NCBI GenBank assembly: GCA_900547035.1
Contig: URFM01000009.1
Coordinates: 23,638 to 87,637, forward strand
Source: an uncultured Clostridium sp.
GTDB taxonomy: Bacteria > Bacillota > Clostridia > Lachnospirales > Lachnospiraceae
Direction: 5' to 3'
DNA: 64,000 nt
A program made the translations under genes and the position numbers. This document shows, in pieces, positions 24,964 to 34,936 of this stretch (its first letter is position 1; every line of letters begins with the position of its first letter). Under the pieces are notes generated by a model. The model saw only the letters and a list, made by a program, of their open reading frames with translations. It made no database searches and was not told the DNA's origin.

Positions 24964-27501
24964 TTAACCGGCTTGACCAGCAGAACTTTTCACCCGTTTC
25001 GCGGTCTTTGCCGTTTCTTTTCCGGTTGAGGTTTCCGCCTTTTTCCTGGTTCTGGCAGCCCGCACCGTAAAGGTGAGGCCCTGGGCTCCGGCTCCCGCCT
25101 CTACCCGGCAACCAGCCTTAATTCGACCGTCCAGCAGTTCCTGGGCCAGCTGGTCTTCCAGCATGGTCTGAATCGTACGCCGCAGGGGTCTTGCGCCGTA
25201 CTTCTCATCGTACCCCTTCTCAATCAGCAAGGCCTTTGCCTCCTCGCTGACGGAAAGATGAAGGTTTAACTGCTCCCTGGTGCGTTTCTCAATGGAGGAA
25301 AGCATAATCTCCACAATACCCTTCATGTCTTCCTTGTTCAGCTGATGGAACACGATAATCTCGTCAATTCGGTTCAGAAATTCCGGTTTGAACAGACGCC
25401 GGACTTCTTCCATCACCCGGTCCTTCATAAAGTTATAATCCGCCTTGGCGTCGCTTGCGGTACCAAAGCCCAGACGCTTGGGGGAAATGATGTTCTCCGC
25501 TCCCGCGTTGGAAGTCATGATAATTACCGTGTTCTTAAAGTCGATTTTCCTTCCCTGGGCATCGGTAATATGGCCGTCGTCCAGAACCTGGAGAAGGATA
25601 TTGAATACATCCGGATGGGCCTTCTCAATCTCATCAAAAAGAATGACAGAATACGGATTTCTGCGTACTTTTTCACTGAGCTGCCCCCCCTCCTCATAAC
25701 CTACGTATCCTGGCGGGGAGCCAATCATCTTGGAAACGCTGTGCTTTTCCATATACTCGGACATATCTACCCGAATCAGGGAGGCTTCTGTTCCGAACAT
25801 AGCCTCTGCCAGAGCCTTGGAAAGCTCGGTCTTGCCTACGCCCGTTGGTCCTAAGAACAGGAAGGAGCCGATGGGACGCCTGGGATCCTTTAATCCCACC
25901 CTGCCCCTGCGGATGGCCTTGGAAACAGCGGTAACCGCCTCCTCCTGGCCGATTACCCGCTGATGGAGAATTCCTTCCAGATTCCGCAGCCGTTCCGACT
26001 CTCCTTCCTCCAGCTTCTGCACCGGAATCTTAGTCCAGCCGGATACCACCTGGGCAATTTCATTTTCTCCCACCACTAACTTTTTGGAGAGCCGCTCCTC
26101 CTGCCACTTATTCTCAATCTGGGCAATGCGGTCCCGCATCTTCTGCTGCTTTTTCTTAATCTCGCCGGCCCGCTCGTAGGACTCGGTTTTAATAGCTTGT
26201 TCCTTCTCCTCCTCCAGCTGGCTGATTTTGCCTTCCAGCTCCCGGATCTTTTCCGGCTTAGTATAGTTCAGCAGCCGTACCCGGGAAGAGGCCTCGTCAA
26301 TCAGGTCAATAGCCTTGTCCGGCAGGAAACGGTCGTTGATATAACGACTGGACAGTTTCACCGCCGCCTCCAGGGCCTCATCGGTAATTTCTACCCGGTG
26401 ATGCTCCTCATACCTGCTGCGTAGCCCTTTTAAAATGGCTACGGACTCCTCCTCCGTAGGCTCATCTACCATCACCGGCTGGAACCGGCGCTCCAGAGCA
26501 GCGTCTTTTTCAATATATTTGCGGTACTCGTTGACAGTGGTTGCTCCGATCAACTGCAGCTCTCCCCTTGCCAGAGAAGGTTTGAGAATGTTGGAAGCGT
26601 CCAGAGCACCTTCCGCCCCCCCGGCGCCGATGATGGTATGAATCTCATCGATGAAAAGCAGGACATCTCCTGATTCCACCACCTCCGCGATGACCCGTTT
26701 AATCCGCTCCTCAAACTCGCCCCGGTACTTGGAGCCTGCCACCATACCGGACAAATCCAGGGTCATAACCCGCTTATCCGCAATGGTTTCCGGCGCTTCG
26801 CCGGAGGCAATCATCTGGGCCAGCCCTTCTACCACGGCAGTTTTTCCCACGCCGGGCTCGCCAATCAGGCAGGGATTATTCTTCGTTCTCCTGCTCAAAA
26901 TCTGAATCAGACGGCGGATTTCCTTCTCCCGGCCAATAACCGGGTCCAGCTTTCCCTCCCTAGCCATCTGGGTAAGGTTCCGGCTGTACTCGTCCAGAGT
27001 GGGGGTAGCGTTGGTATTTTTTGAGCCCCGTCCGCTCTGAAGATCCTCCCGGACCGCAGGGGCGTCCTCCCCCATAGCGGAAAGCAAATCCAGATATAAT
27101 TTTTGAATGTTAATTCCTATGGTATTAAGCAGGCGGCCCGCCACGGAATCGCTTTCCCGCAGAATGGCAATGAGGATATGCTCCGTACCAATCTGATTTG
27201 CCTTAAAACGCACGGCCTCACGGTAGCTGTTTTCAATTACCCTCCTGGCCCTTGGGGTGTAGGCGGTGCGGCTGGTTGTCTGAATGGTTGGGTTGGGGGC
27301 AATCAGCTGGCTTACCAGGTCGATTACCCGGTTAACCTCCACACCGTTTTCCTCCAGAACCTTGGCGGCTACGCCCTCTCCTTCTTTAAGAAGCCCTATC
27401 AGCAGATGCTCTGTCCCCACATAGCCGTGGTTTAAAGCCTCCGCCGCGTTTACCGCCAGCGTCAGCGCCTCTTTTGCCTGAGGCGTATATCGTTCCATCA
27501 T
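24964..27501 (-). CDS. clpC: ATP-dependent Clp protease ATP-binding subunit ClpC
   Basis: An 845-residue AAA+ unfoldase. It has two N-terminal Clp_N repeats (1-145), AAA-1 with Walker A GEPGVGKT, a UVR-type middle region ([20 protein letters not shown]), AAA-2 with Walker A GPTGVGKT, and an LGF loop (KRLGFG) for docking to ClpP. The last 35 residues are an unusual Lys/Ala/Thr-rich tail. GGAGGAATATAGTT precedes the first of two ATGs. It is fourth in the GntR-mcsA-mcsB-clpC operon; ClpP is not in the window. Confidence 0.97.
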   Translation of the reverse strand: MMERYTPQAKEALTLAVNAAEALNHGYVGTEHLLIGLLKEGEGVAAKVLEENGVEVNRVIDLVSQLIAPNPTIQTTSRTAYTPRARRVIENSYREAVRFKANQIGTEHILIAILRESDSVAGRLLNTIGINIQKLYLDLLSAMGEDAPAVREDLQSGRGSKNTNATPTLDEYSRNLTQMAREGKLDPVIGREKEIRRLIQILSRRTKNNPCLIGEPGVGKTAVVEGLAQMIASGEAPETIADKRVMTLDLSGMVAGSKYRGEFEERIKRVIAEVVESGDVLLFIDEIHTIIGAGGAEGALDASNILKPSLARGELQLIGATTVNEYRKYIEKDAALERRFQPVMVDEPTEEESVAILKGLRSRYEEHHRVEITDEALEAAVKLSSRYINDRFLPDKAIDLIDEASSRVRLLNYTKPEKIRELEGKISQLEEEKEQAIKTESYERAGEIKKKQQKMRDRIAQIENKWQEERLSKKLVVGENEIAQVVSGWTKIPVQKLEEGESERLRNLEGILHQRVIGQEEAVTAVSKAIRRGRVGLKDPRRPIGSFLFLGPTGVGKTELSKALAEAMFGTEASLIRVDMSEYMEKHSVSKMIGSPPGYVGYEEGGQLSEKVRRNPYSVILFDEIEKAHPDVFNILLQVLDDGHITDAQGRKIDFKNTVIIMTSNAGAENIISPKRLGFGTASDAKADYNFMKDRVMEEVRRLFKPEFLNRIDEIIVFHQLNKEDMKGIVEIMLSSIEKRTREQLNLHLSVSEEAKALLIEKGYDEKYGARPLRRTIQTMLEDQLAQELLDGRIKAGCRVEAGAGAQGLTFTVRAARTRKKAETSTGKETAKTAKRVKSSAGQAG

Positions 27502-27550
27502 AACTATATTCCTCCTACTAAAAATGGTTTATAGAGCAGAACAGGCCTGA

Positions 27551-28588
27551 TTATGCGGAAATCTCCGGCAGTCCTTCCCGAATCAAAACTGCCCTCGCCT
27601 CATCCAGTTCCTCCTGATCCAATGGACGGTCCGCTCCTATGCGAAGATTCGCCGGTTTACTGCTCCAAATTAAATGATAAAGTGAAACGGGCCGCTTAAA
27701 ATGAATCAGACCGCCGGCCTCCGCCTCCATCAAAATGGAAAGAAAAATCCGGGCATCCTTTTCCGTAATCTTTCTGGCATATTTTAACACCCCGTAGGAT
27801 TTATATGCCTCGTCCTCCTTATCTTTCCTCTGGGTATTCAGAGAAGCTTTCCGCACCCTGTTTTCCTGACTGTTCAGCTGCAGGGCAGCCTTTGTCATCA
27901 GTTCTACGATCTCCCTCTCGGAAAGTCCCAGGGTCCTCTGATTGGAAATCTCGTAAAAGCCGCCGTAATTATCTCCTTCCTCTCCGCAGATTCCCCGGAT
28001 GGCGGTTCCAAAACGGCTCATGTCTGCAACCACGCTCTGAAATTTTTTCACTCTGGAGAGAGCCGGCAGATGAAGCACCGCGCAGGCCCGCAGGCCCGTT
28101 CCCACATTGGTGGGGAAAGCAGTCAGATAGCCGTATTTATCATCAAAAGCATACGGGAACCGTTCGTTAATCCAGTCGTCAATCTGGTCCGCCTGTCGCC
28201 ACAGTTCATCCAGTTTCAGCCCTTTTCCCAAAAGCTGCAGACGCATATGATCGTCGCCGCACAAAATCATGCTTCTGCTTTCATCCTCGGTCAGAAGCAG
28301 TCCTCCCGGCTCCTTTTGGCTGGCCGCAGTTCCATTTAAAATTCTGCGTTCCTTCAGAGACTGACGCTCCAAATCACTCATCTGTCCAAAATCCCGGTAG
28401 GTCCAGCCTTTCTGATCCTGTCCTGCATAGTCCCGGAGTCCTTCGGCAAGAACCTCCACCGCCTTCTGGCGTTCCTCCCGGCTCATTCTTGAAGGGAAGG
28501 GATGTTCATCCCAGTTTCGGGAAAGACGGATCCGGCTGTAAACCACGTTGGAACCGGAATATTCCGTCTCCTCATACCATTTACTCAT
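27551..28588 (-). CDS. mcsB: Protein arginine kinase McsB
   Basis: A 345-residue phosphagen-kinase fold enzyme that phosphorylates arginine residues and so marks proteins for ClpCP. Family motifs seen: VVYSRIRLSRN near residue 15, NVGTGLRACAVLHLPAL near 160, RGICGEEGDNYG near 195 and the C-terminal arginine-binding region NLRIGADRPL. Its ATG overlaps the mcsA stop by 8 bp, as expected for the McsA-McsB pair. In Bacillus McsB also inactivates CtsR, but no CtsR gene is present here. Confidence 0.95.
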   Translation of the reverse strand: MSKWYEETEYSGSNVVYSRIRLSRNWDEHPFPSRMSREERQKAVEVLAEGLRDYAGQDQKGWTYRDFGQMSDLERQSLKERRILNGTAASQKEPGGLLLTEDESRSMILCGDDHMRLQLLGKGLKLDELWRQADQIDDWINERFPYAFDDKYGYLTAFPTNVGTGLRACAVLHLPALSRVKKFQSVVADMSRFGTAIRGICGEEGDNYGGFYEISNQRTLGLSEREIVELMTKAALQLNSQENRVRKASLNTQRKDKEDEAYKSYGVLKYARKITEKDARIFLSILMEAEAGGLIHFKRPVSLYHLIWSSKPANLRIGADRPLDQEELDEARAVLIREGLPEISA

Positions 28589-29180
28589 GTGCCTCTACTT
28601 CCTTTCTTAATGCCCGGATCTGATCGCGGCACTGCGCCGCACGCTCATAATCCTCCTTCTTCAGAGCCTCCTTCAGCTGAAGGTTCAATCTGGCAATTTG
28701 ATCCCAAACCGCCGCGTTCGGATCCTCTTTCAAGTTTCCATTTTCATCCATTTTACCCAGATCCGCTTCAATCTCCTCCTGCCTCTGACGCTCTGAACAA
28801 CTTTGGAATTTTGGATGCTTTCCCTTATGGCTTTCGCTTCCCTGAAGCTGTTTGATTTTATCTCCTATAAACAAATCGAATACGCCATAGCAGTCCGGGC
28901 AGCCAAAACGGCTGTTTTCTACAAAATCATCAAAGGTGGTATGGCAGGTGGGGCAGGCTACACTGACCCGCTCTCCGGCCTCCTCCTGGTCGTACTGAAT
29001 TCCCAGAAGGCCGGACAAGAGCTTCCCCAGCGGAAATTCTCCGTCCAAAATAGCGCTGTACTGTCCCAAATCCATCTCTCTGGCACATTGGGAGCAGAAA
29101 TTATGCTCCGTCCGAACACCGTTTACTATTTCTGTATATTTAATATTTGCCTCACGAATTCCACATTTCTCGCACAGCAT
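28581..29180 (-). CDS. mcsA: McsA, zinc-binding activator of McsB
   Basis: A 199-residue protein with paired CxxC zinc sites: CEKC and CSQC near the N-terminus, CPTC and CPDC around residues 80-110. A C-terminal UVR motif follows (LKEALKKEDYERAAQCRDQI). McsA activates McsB and connects it to ClpC. The ATG at 29180 is chosen because GGGAGGATTTCT precedes it; the longer frame would overlap the GntR gene without a ribosome site. Confidence 0.93.
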   Translation of the reverse strand: MLCEKCGIREANIKYTEIVNGVRTEHNFCSQCAREMDLGQYSAILDGEFPLGKLLSGLLGIQYDQEEAGERVSVACPTCHTTFDDFVENSRFGCPDCYGVFDLFIGDKIKQLQGSESHKGKHPKFQSCSERQRQEEIEADLGKMDENGNLKEDPNAAVWDQIARLNLQLKEALKKEDYERAAQCRDQIRALRKEVEAHE

Positions 29181-29202
29181 AGAAATCCTCCCTTTCATAA
29201 AA

Positions 29203-29616
29203 TTATTCGGATCCGTCTCCTGAATTTTTTTCACATCCGGTGCAGCCGTTCAAATACGCATCGTAGATAAAATCCACAAGCTGGTGAACCTCCTGACGGC
29301 TGATATTCCGACAGATCCCGCAGGCCAAAACCACATCCAGGTTCTGCTTCATCTCTTCCAAAGCCTGATATTTGTCAACGTCCAGAGATACCACCGCTCC
29401 CTTTCTCCGGTCCAGCTTCAAAAAGCCTTCCTGGCGGAGTACGGAATAGGCCTTATTGACTGTATGCATATTGATTCCCACATACTCTGCCATCTGCCGT
29501 ACAGAGGGCAGAGTATCTCCCTCGCGAATGCGGTCTGTGGCAATCCCCATAATAATCTGGTTGCGCAGCTGTATATAAATCGCCTCGTCGCTGTTAAAAT
29601 CAATTTTTACAATCAT
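29203..29616 (-). CDS. GntR (YtrA-type) repressor heading the clp operon
   Basis: A 137-residue regulator: winged helix at 1-75 (GDTLPSVRQMAEYVGINMHT; the GAVVS wing) followed by a short 60-residue tail typical of the YtrA subfamily, with cysteines near the end (CGICRN and CTGC). It occupies the position where ctsR is found in Bacillus and Clostridioides. The promoter just upstream carries a 9-bp inverted repeat over the -10 box, so it likely represses itself and mcsA-mcsB-clpC. The cysteine cluster could bind metal or sense thiol stress (inference). Confidence 0.87.
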   Translation of the reverse strand: MIVKIDFNSDEAIYIQLRNQIIMGIATDRIREGDTLPSVRQMAEYVGINMHTVNKAYSVLRQEGFLKLDRRKGAVVSLDVDKYQALEEMKQNLDVVLACGICRNISRQEVHQLVDFIYDAYLNGCTGCEKNSGDGSE

Positions 29617-29634
29617 ACTGCCACCGTCTTTCTC

Positions 29635-29683
29635 GTTATATTTGTTCTACAGAAAATATAACAAATAATCCTTCATTCGTCAA
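29635..29683 (-). promoter_or_regulatory. clp operon promoter with palindromic operator over the -10 box
   Basis: On the minus strand TTGACG (29678-29683), 17 bp, TATATT (29655-29660). Perfect 9-bp arms GTTATATTT (29635-29643) and AAATATAAC (29654-29662), 10 bp apart, cover the -10 and start site. No CtsR heptad repeat (GGTCAAA) is seen. Probable operator of the GntR protein. Confidence 0.75.
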
Positions 29684-29734
29684 GATCGGTTTTCCGATAA
29701 CCGCTTTGAACTCTTGCCGGCAATTTGAACCACT

Positions 29735-29769
29735 ACGGCCTTCGGCAGCTTAATTCTGCCGAAGGCCGT
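29735..29769. terminator. Strong hairpin between the GntR and cohesin-protein genes
   Basis: 14-bp perfect arms ACGGCCTTCGGCAG and CTGCCGAAGGCCGT with a 7-nt loop. It probably ends transcription from the cohesin gene, although neither side has a clear T run. Confidence 0.6.
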
Positions 29770-29806
29770 TTGTATATGTGCTTTACAATTTTCACAGGCG
29801 TCAGGA

Positions 29807-31360
29807 TTAAAGATCAAATATCTCCAGCTCCTCATCTTCCTGCTCGTCTTTTTCTTTTTGCGGGGCTTCTGGCTCCGGCCGTTTTCCGGAGGTTCTCGCC
29901 GGTCTCCTCTGAGGTTTTTCTTCCTCTGTGGATGCCGGATGGGACTCCGGCTCCTCTGCATCCAAATCCAAAACCTCCAGACTGTCCTCCATGGGCTCGG
30001 GTTCCGCTGTGGGAGCTGTTTCCCTCACCGCCTGATCCGCCTCCAAACGGCGTGGTTTTCCGGCGCCTCGCGGACCTCTCTCAGCCCTAGGCAGTTCCTC
30101 CTCGCCCCTTTCACGAGAAGCTTCTTCTTTTCTTCTGCTTCTGCCCAAAGGCGGCTGCTTGGAATCGTTCTTTTCCTCCTTATGCTTCATCAGCTGCCAA
30201 ATCAGAAGAATCAGCAGAAGAACCGCAATTACTCCCACCACTCCCGCAATGATCTGGGTCATCCGGTAATCGCCAATCAGATTATTGTACTGGCTGGCCA
30301 GCTGATCATATTCCGCAGTTGATACTCCCGTATCCACAGCAGGATCCTCAAAATAACGCTGAAGAGTTCTCTCATTTTCATCCAGGTCATAGCGGTAGAA
30401 TGCCGTTTCACCCGCTTCATTCATACCGTAAACGATACAGTAGCGATTATCCGGGTCAGAAGCCCATACCCATCCGGTAACCGTCTGCCCATCAATAACA
30501 ACCGGATTCTCCACAAATCCTTCCGGCAGCGTTACGGATTCATCAGGCTCCAGTATCGTAATGGTCTTGGCCGGAGCAGACAGTTTCACTTCGTTTCCGG
30601 TCAAAATCGGTGTAGCGGTGCTGGCTCCTCCCTCCGCCTTTGTCACCACAATCACATATTCTTTCGTTGTCTCGCCATCCTGGGCCGTTACCTGGCAGGT
30701 TACCCGGTTTTCACCCATCTGAAGACCTTCGTTGCCGCTGACAATGTTGGTGGCGTTCTCATCGTTGCAGACTGCGCTGACGATAATCTTATCCACATCT
30801 GTTCCCACTGTCACCGAGTAGGTATCTACATCCGGAGAAAAGGAAGGCGACAAGGTTCCGGGAGATACCTGCAGAGATTTCAGAGTAGCATCATCTGAGG
30901 CATCTGCCAAAGCTCCTACGGTAATAGTGGAACTTCCTTCCCGGTCCACCGTTACCAGCTGGGAATCCGTATCATAAATTTCCTGACTGCTTACTGTAAT
31001 CTTTGCCGTACCCGCGGCGATGGCATTGAACGTCAGAGAAAAGCGCATGGTATCCGTCCCCGGTGTTCCGCCATCCCCCCGCACACGGATGGCTCCCGCA
31101 TCGCCGGAGGCATCGGTTCCGCTGACGAACTCCAGCAAATTGGAGTCATAAGACAGCATCACATCCGCGCTCATCAGATTTCCGCCGGTTGCGGTAATCT
31201 CCATATTAACGCTAACCTGGCTGCCTACCGTAGCTGATGGATCCGAAAAAGCAATCCGGGCGTTGGCCGCATAAGATGTCAGCATCCCCACGGGCATCAA
31301 AATTGCAAACAGGCAGGCTATAAGAAGGGCCGCCGCTTTTTTCTTCATTCGCTCTATCAT
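29807..31360 (-). CDS. Membrane protein with extracellular cohesin and cadherin-like domains
   Basis: A 517-residue protein: signal peptide 1-32, cohesin-type domain 33-149 (ARIAFSDPSATVGSQVSVNM ... LSYDSNLLEFVSG), cadherin-like beta-sandwich 158-243 (LKSLQVSPGTLSPSFSPDVD), a linker, one membrane helix 370-391 (IIAGVVGVIAVLLLILLI) and a charged Glu/Arg/Pro-rich cytoplasmic tail of about 120 residues. The ATG at 31360 is chosen because GGAGAG lies 9 nt upstream. It is 26 bp after the glucosaminidase gene, whose C-terminus has the same cadherin-like domain. A surface scaffold or sensor is plausible; dockerin binding cannot be judged from this window. Confidence 0.85.
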   Translation of the reverse strand: MIERMKKKAAALLIACLFAILMPVGMLTSYAANARIAFSDPSATVGSQVSVNMEITATGGNLMSADVMLSYDSNLLEFVSGTDASGDAGAIRVRGDGGTPGTDTMRFSLTFNAIAAGTAKITVSSQEIYDTDSQLVTVDREGSSTITVGALADASDDATLKSLQVSPGTLSPSFSPDVDTYSVTVGTDVDKIIVSAVCNDENATNIVSGNEGLQMGENRVTCQVTAQDGETTKEYVIVVTKAEGGASTATPILTGNEVKLSAPAKTITILEPDESVTLPEGFVENPVVIDGQTVTGWVWASDPDNRYCIVYGMNEAGETAFYRYDLDENERTLQRYFEDPAVDTGVSTAEYDQLASQYNNLIGDYRMTQIIAGVVGVIAVLLLILLIWQLMKHKEEKNDSKQPPLGRSRRKEEASRERGEEELPRAERGPRGAGKPRRLEADQAVRETAPTAEPEPMEDSLEVLDLDAEEPESHPASTEEEKPQRRPARTSGKRPEPEAPQKEKDEQEDEELEIFDL

Positions 31361-31386
31361 AAATATCATCTCTCCTGCACCATTTA

Positions 31387-33471
31387 CTAATTTGTAACCG
31401 TAACTATCGTTACATTACTTCCTCCCGGCGTATTAGACGTACTGCCTGAACTGCCAGGTCCGCTGACTCCTGGGCCGCCGGACTCCGTTCCGGAAGATCC
31501 GGATGACGGACTGCTGCTTCCCGTGCCTGTGGTCTGGCTGCCTGCAGTTGGACCGCCGCTCTGCTTCGCCACATGAATGGTATAAGTCCGGACGGAGCCA
31601 TTCTCCGCCTGAACGGTAATCACAACGTCCACACTGTCCCCATTCAGGGAAATCGTTCCCGCGCCGCTGATTGCAGCCTTGGAATCCGCTCCCGTAGCCT
31701 GAACCGTAATGGAAGAAACCGAAGTGTCCACAATCAGGTCATAGCTCTCTGTATCCCGGCTGAAGCTGGGAGTTAATACAAATCCGTCTACCGAAAGCGC
31801 AGACAGCTTATTGTTGGGACTTCCGTCCCCCGTAGGCGCGGTACAGGGCTCCTCGGGCATATTGTTGTAAATTGGAATCAGAAATTCCAGCGCCCCCTGT
31901 TTCATCTGAGCCGTGTATGCCTGCGACAGCTCCGCCCCCTCGGAGGCAGCTGCCTGGATATTGCTCATATACTGATGCTTATACAGATTGCTTCCCTGGA
32001 CATTGAATTTTTTCAGGTAAAATGTATTCTGTCCGGCCTTTACATAGTTTTCCCCATAATTCTGGGCGCCGCCCAGGATCGATTTTTCAACCGTATTCCA
32101 CGGACGTCCATAAGAACCGGACTGGGATGCATACCAGAGACCCCGCTGAATAGCGCTCATAGAGCCCGATTGATATGCTTCCACATTAAAATAGTTGTAA
32201 TATCCCTCGTATCCAGAATAGGTCCCGGAAATCAAGGGAGAGGTCCCGGCCGTTCCCTGTTCCTGCAAAATCATGGCAGCCAGTACATAGGGATTCACTC
32301 CGGACTGAGCCCCGGCATTCATAATAATGTCCACATAAGAAATACTCTGTCCCGAGGAGCTGCCTTCCGAAGAACTTCCCGTTGCCCCCGGACCCGCCGA
32401 AGATACTCCCGGACCACTTTGAGTAGAATCGCTTTGGGAAGATCCGTTCTGAGTGGAATCGCTCTGGGAAGAATCACTTCCGGGAGACTCCAGGCTCACT
32501 ACCGTATCTCCCACCAGGTTATATTCCCTGGAGGAAATAGAGGCTACAGGTCCCTCCAGACTCACCGTTCCTGCCGCGGAACTGGTAGTTTCCGAAGGCG
32601 TCACGCTTTGAACCGTTACTCCTGGTCCCGTGTTGCTGTCGTCAGCAGACGGACCTGACGCGCTGCCGGAAGAAGTCCCTGAAGAGGAAGATCCTGTACC
32701 CACTGTACCGGAAAGAAAACTTCCCTGAATCATAGCTTCCAATCCTTCCCTAGTCTGAGTGCTTTCATTGTACTCCTGGGATAAAAATTGGAAAATATAA
32801 GTTTCATCCAGGAAATTTCTCGGATCCATATAATACCGGATAATCCCATCAGAGGCAGCCACCCAGCTGCTTCCGTCAAAACCAGTCCATGTACTGGTAT
32901 CCCAGTTATAAGCGCCGTCCTCCACACTCTTCCAGGAAGAGATGCTGGAAGTATTTACCAGGCTTCTGGGCGTAAGACTCTCATTTTCAATCACAGTTTC
33001 CCAGTCCAAACCCGTATCAAATGCTTTAAAAACCCAGTTAGGGTAACTGGCATGAAGCTGGCGCAGTCCGTCCTTATAGCTTTCGGGAAACCCCTGAGAA
33101 TTCAGATACGCTTCAAAATCAGAATCTGTTGTGTATGTAACCGCAGTCTGCACATAGGCGGCTGCCACATAGCCGGTGGCCTCAGACCCGCTGCTGCTGG
33201 TATAGCGAATATTATACCAGGTCTGCCCGTCTGTACCGGTCTGCTCGGAAAGCACCGTTACCCGGGCGCCGCTGGAAAGTCTGCCTAACGACTGATAACT
33301 GGTTCCAGGACCGCTGCGTACATTTAAGGAAGCTGCCTTCACCGTTGCCGAGCCGGTGTAGGCATAAGCGGTCGCAGGAGCAAAGAGACCTGCCGGCTGA
33401 AGCGGCAGTCCTATCCCCAGGATCAATCCCAAAGCCAGGGCCAGCTTATTTTTCCATCGTATTTTTTTCAT
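31387..33471 (-). CDS. Secreted SH3-domain N-acetylglucosaminidase with cadherin-like domain
   Basis: A 694-residue exported wall hydrolase: signal peptide 1-37, bacterial SH3 domain about 40-110 (LNVRSGPGTSYQSLGRL), a second N-terminal module to about 250, a Ser/Gly-rich linker, a glucosaminidase domain about 375-550 (MNAGAQSGVNPYVLAAMILQ with Glu in LQEQG), a cadherin-like domain about 560-645 and a Gly/Ser tail. GPGV occurs three times (two in the linker, one in the tail). It should cleave glycan strands of peptidoglycan during growth or separation. A TTGACA/TATAAT promoter precedes it. Confidence 0.88.
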   Translation of the reverse strand: MKKIRWKNKLALALGLILGIGLPLQPAGLFAPATAYAYTGSATVKAASLNVRSGPGTSYQSLGRLSSGARVTVLSEQTGTDGQTWYNIRYTSSSGSEATGYVAAAYVQTAVTYTTDSDFEAYLNSQGFPESYKDGLRQLHASYPNWVFKAFDTGLDWETVIENESLTPRSLVNTSSISSWKSVEDGAYNWDTSTWTGFDGSSWVAASDGIIRYYMDPRNFLDETYIFQFLSQEYNESTQTREGLEAMIQGSFLSGTVGTGSSSSGTSSGSASGPSADDSNTGPGVTVQSVTPSETTSSAAGTVSLEGPVASISSREYNLVGDTVVSLESPGSDSSQSDSTQNGSSQSDSTQSGPGVSSAGPGATGSSSEGSSSGQSISYVDIIMNAGAQSGVNPYVLAAMILQEQGTAGTSPLISGTYSGYEGYYNYFNVEAYQSGSMSAIQRGLWYASQSGSYGRPWNTVEKSILGGAQNYGENYVKAGQNTFYLKKFNVQGSNLYKHQYMSNIQAAASEGAELSQAYTAQMKQGALEFLIPIYNNMPEEPCTAPTGDGSPNNKLSALSVDGFVLTPSFSRDTESYDLIVDTSVSSITVQATGADSKAAISGAGTISLNGDSVDVVITVQAENGSVRTYTIHVAKQSGGPTAGSQTTGTGSSSPSSGSSGTESGGPGVSGPGSSGSTSNTPGGSNVTIVTVTN

Positions 33472-33533
33472 AAAGAAGTCTATCTCCTGTGTAAGTCTGT
33501 CAAATCGATGATGCGTTTTTGACGCTATTATCT

Positions 33534-33563
33534 ATTATAATGACTTCAAACAGGATGTGTCAA
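33534..33563 (-). promoter_or_regulatory. Promoter of the glucosaminidase-cohesin operon
   Basis: On the minus strand perfect TTGACA (33558-33563) and TATAAT (33534-33539) with an 18-bp spacer. Confidence 0.75.
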
Positions 33564-33611
33564 CCAAATTGCGGAAACTTACGGTTTTGGAACAGGATTC
33601 GTAAGAAAACC

Positions 33612-34904
33612 TTAAAGCTTGAGAAATAATTCCATCCCCCGCCCAATGCAGAGGGGTAAATTCAGCGCCTCCAAAGATTTTGCTGCGCACACCGGTACCT
33701 CGCAGAGCACCTCTCCCCCGGCCAGATACTCCAGCTTTCCCATCTGCTGTCCCTCCCGCACAGGGGCCGAAGCCTGTTGAGGAAGAACCAGCCGGCAGGT
33801 CACATGTTCCCAGTCGCCTAAAAGAATGTTTTGTTTTTCCAGTGTTTCCGCCTTCAGCTCCAGCCTGTTTTCATTTTTCCAGTACACTCCGCCTTCTACA
33901 GGAATTTGTGGAAGCTCTGTCCTGAGCGGAAAATCCTTCAGATGAAAATATTCCTTTCCATAACGGATCAAAGCAGCGGCATCTGTCCATTTCAAATTTT
34001 TATGTGGAGGCCAGCCGCAGCCTAGTATAGCAATGATGAAAGAACGGCCCTCTGATTCCACGGCCCCCACATAGGAATAGCCGGCTCCGGAAGTGAATCC
34101 CGTTTTCCCTGAAATCATTCCCTCCATAGAGGAAAGGAGGGTATTATGATTAACGCAGGAAAAGGAGCGTTTTCCCTCCAAATCAGAGAATATGTGGTTT
34201 TGACTCTGAGTGATTTTTAAAAATTCCTCCCTTTTGGGGGAAGTATTGACGCAGTAAGCCATGATTTTGGCTAGTTCCTCTGCCGTAGTAGAATGAGTCT
34301 TCTGGCTTTTATCCTCCATCTGCAAAACGGCGTCCAGACCATTTGGGGTAATAAAGCAAGTATTCCGGCAGCCCAGTTCCCTGGCCTTTTGATTCATCAT
34401 CCCGGCAAATTCCTCCACGCTTCCGCCTATATGTTCCGCGATCATAACGGCGGCGTCATTGTAGGATTCCAGCATAAGCCCGTAGAGAAGGTCCTTCAGA
34501 TAATAGTTTTCTCCTTCCCGCACGCCCATATGAACCTGAGGCTGGGAGGCCGCGTACCCGGAGGCAGTGACCAGATCTTCCGGCTGTCCCTTCTCCAGCG
34601 CCAGGATACAGGTCATAATTTTTGTAGTGCTTGCCATAGGTCGGACTTCTCCTTCATTTTTTCCGTAAAGCACCCGCCCCGTGTCTCCATCCATCAGCAC
34701 CGCAGCCTGAGCATTTAAATTCAGGCTATCTTCCGGCTGCTTTTCTTTCGTTTCCTCATCCAGCTGCTGTGACATAATCCGCAGCTCCTGGCCGTTCTCC
34801 CCATATGCAGGACTGACGCCAAACAGGCACAGGACGGTCAGAACCGCCGCCGTTTTTTTCCACTTCATTCTTTGCGCCGGCTTCCCTTTTTTCTCATTTA
34901 TCAT
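33612..34904 (-). CDS. D-alanyl-D-alanine carboxypeptidase (DacF/PBP5 type)
   Basis: A 430-residue exported penicillin-binding protein that trims the terminal D-Ala of peptidoglycan stem peptides. Active-site motifs are complete: S92-T-T-K95, S147-Y-N149 and K267-T-G. The C-terminal domain (after residue 330) is the beta-rich PBP5_C type. A start at the internal Met13 (34868) would give a cleaner signal peptide (MKWKKTAAVLTVLCLFGVSP), so the exact start is uncertain. Divergent from dinB. Confidence 0.92.
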   Translation of the reverse strand: MINEKKGKPAQRMKWKKTAAVLTVLCLFGVSPAYGENGQELRIMSQQLDEETKEKQPEDSLNLNAQAAVLMDGDTGRVLYGKNEGEVRPMASTTKIMTCILALEKGQPEDLVTASGYAASQPQVHMGVREGENYYLKDLLYGLMLESYNDAAVMIAEHIGGSVEEFAGMMNQKARELGCRNTCFITPNGLDAVLQMEDKSQKTHSTTAEELAKIMAYCVNTSPKREEFLKITQSQNHIFSDLEGKRSFSCVNHNTLLSSMEGMISGKTGFTSGAGYSYVGAVESEGRSFIIAILGCGWPPHKNLKWTDAAALIRYGKEYFHLKDFPLRTELPQIPVEGGVYWKNENRLELKAETLEKQNILLGDWEHVTCRLVLPQQASAPVREGQQMGKLEYLAGGEVLCEVPVCAAKSLEALNLPLCIGRGMELFLKL

Positions 34905-34936
34905 CCTATTCTTGAAGTGTTTTTTTTATGAGCCCG

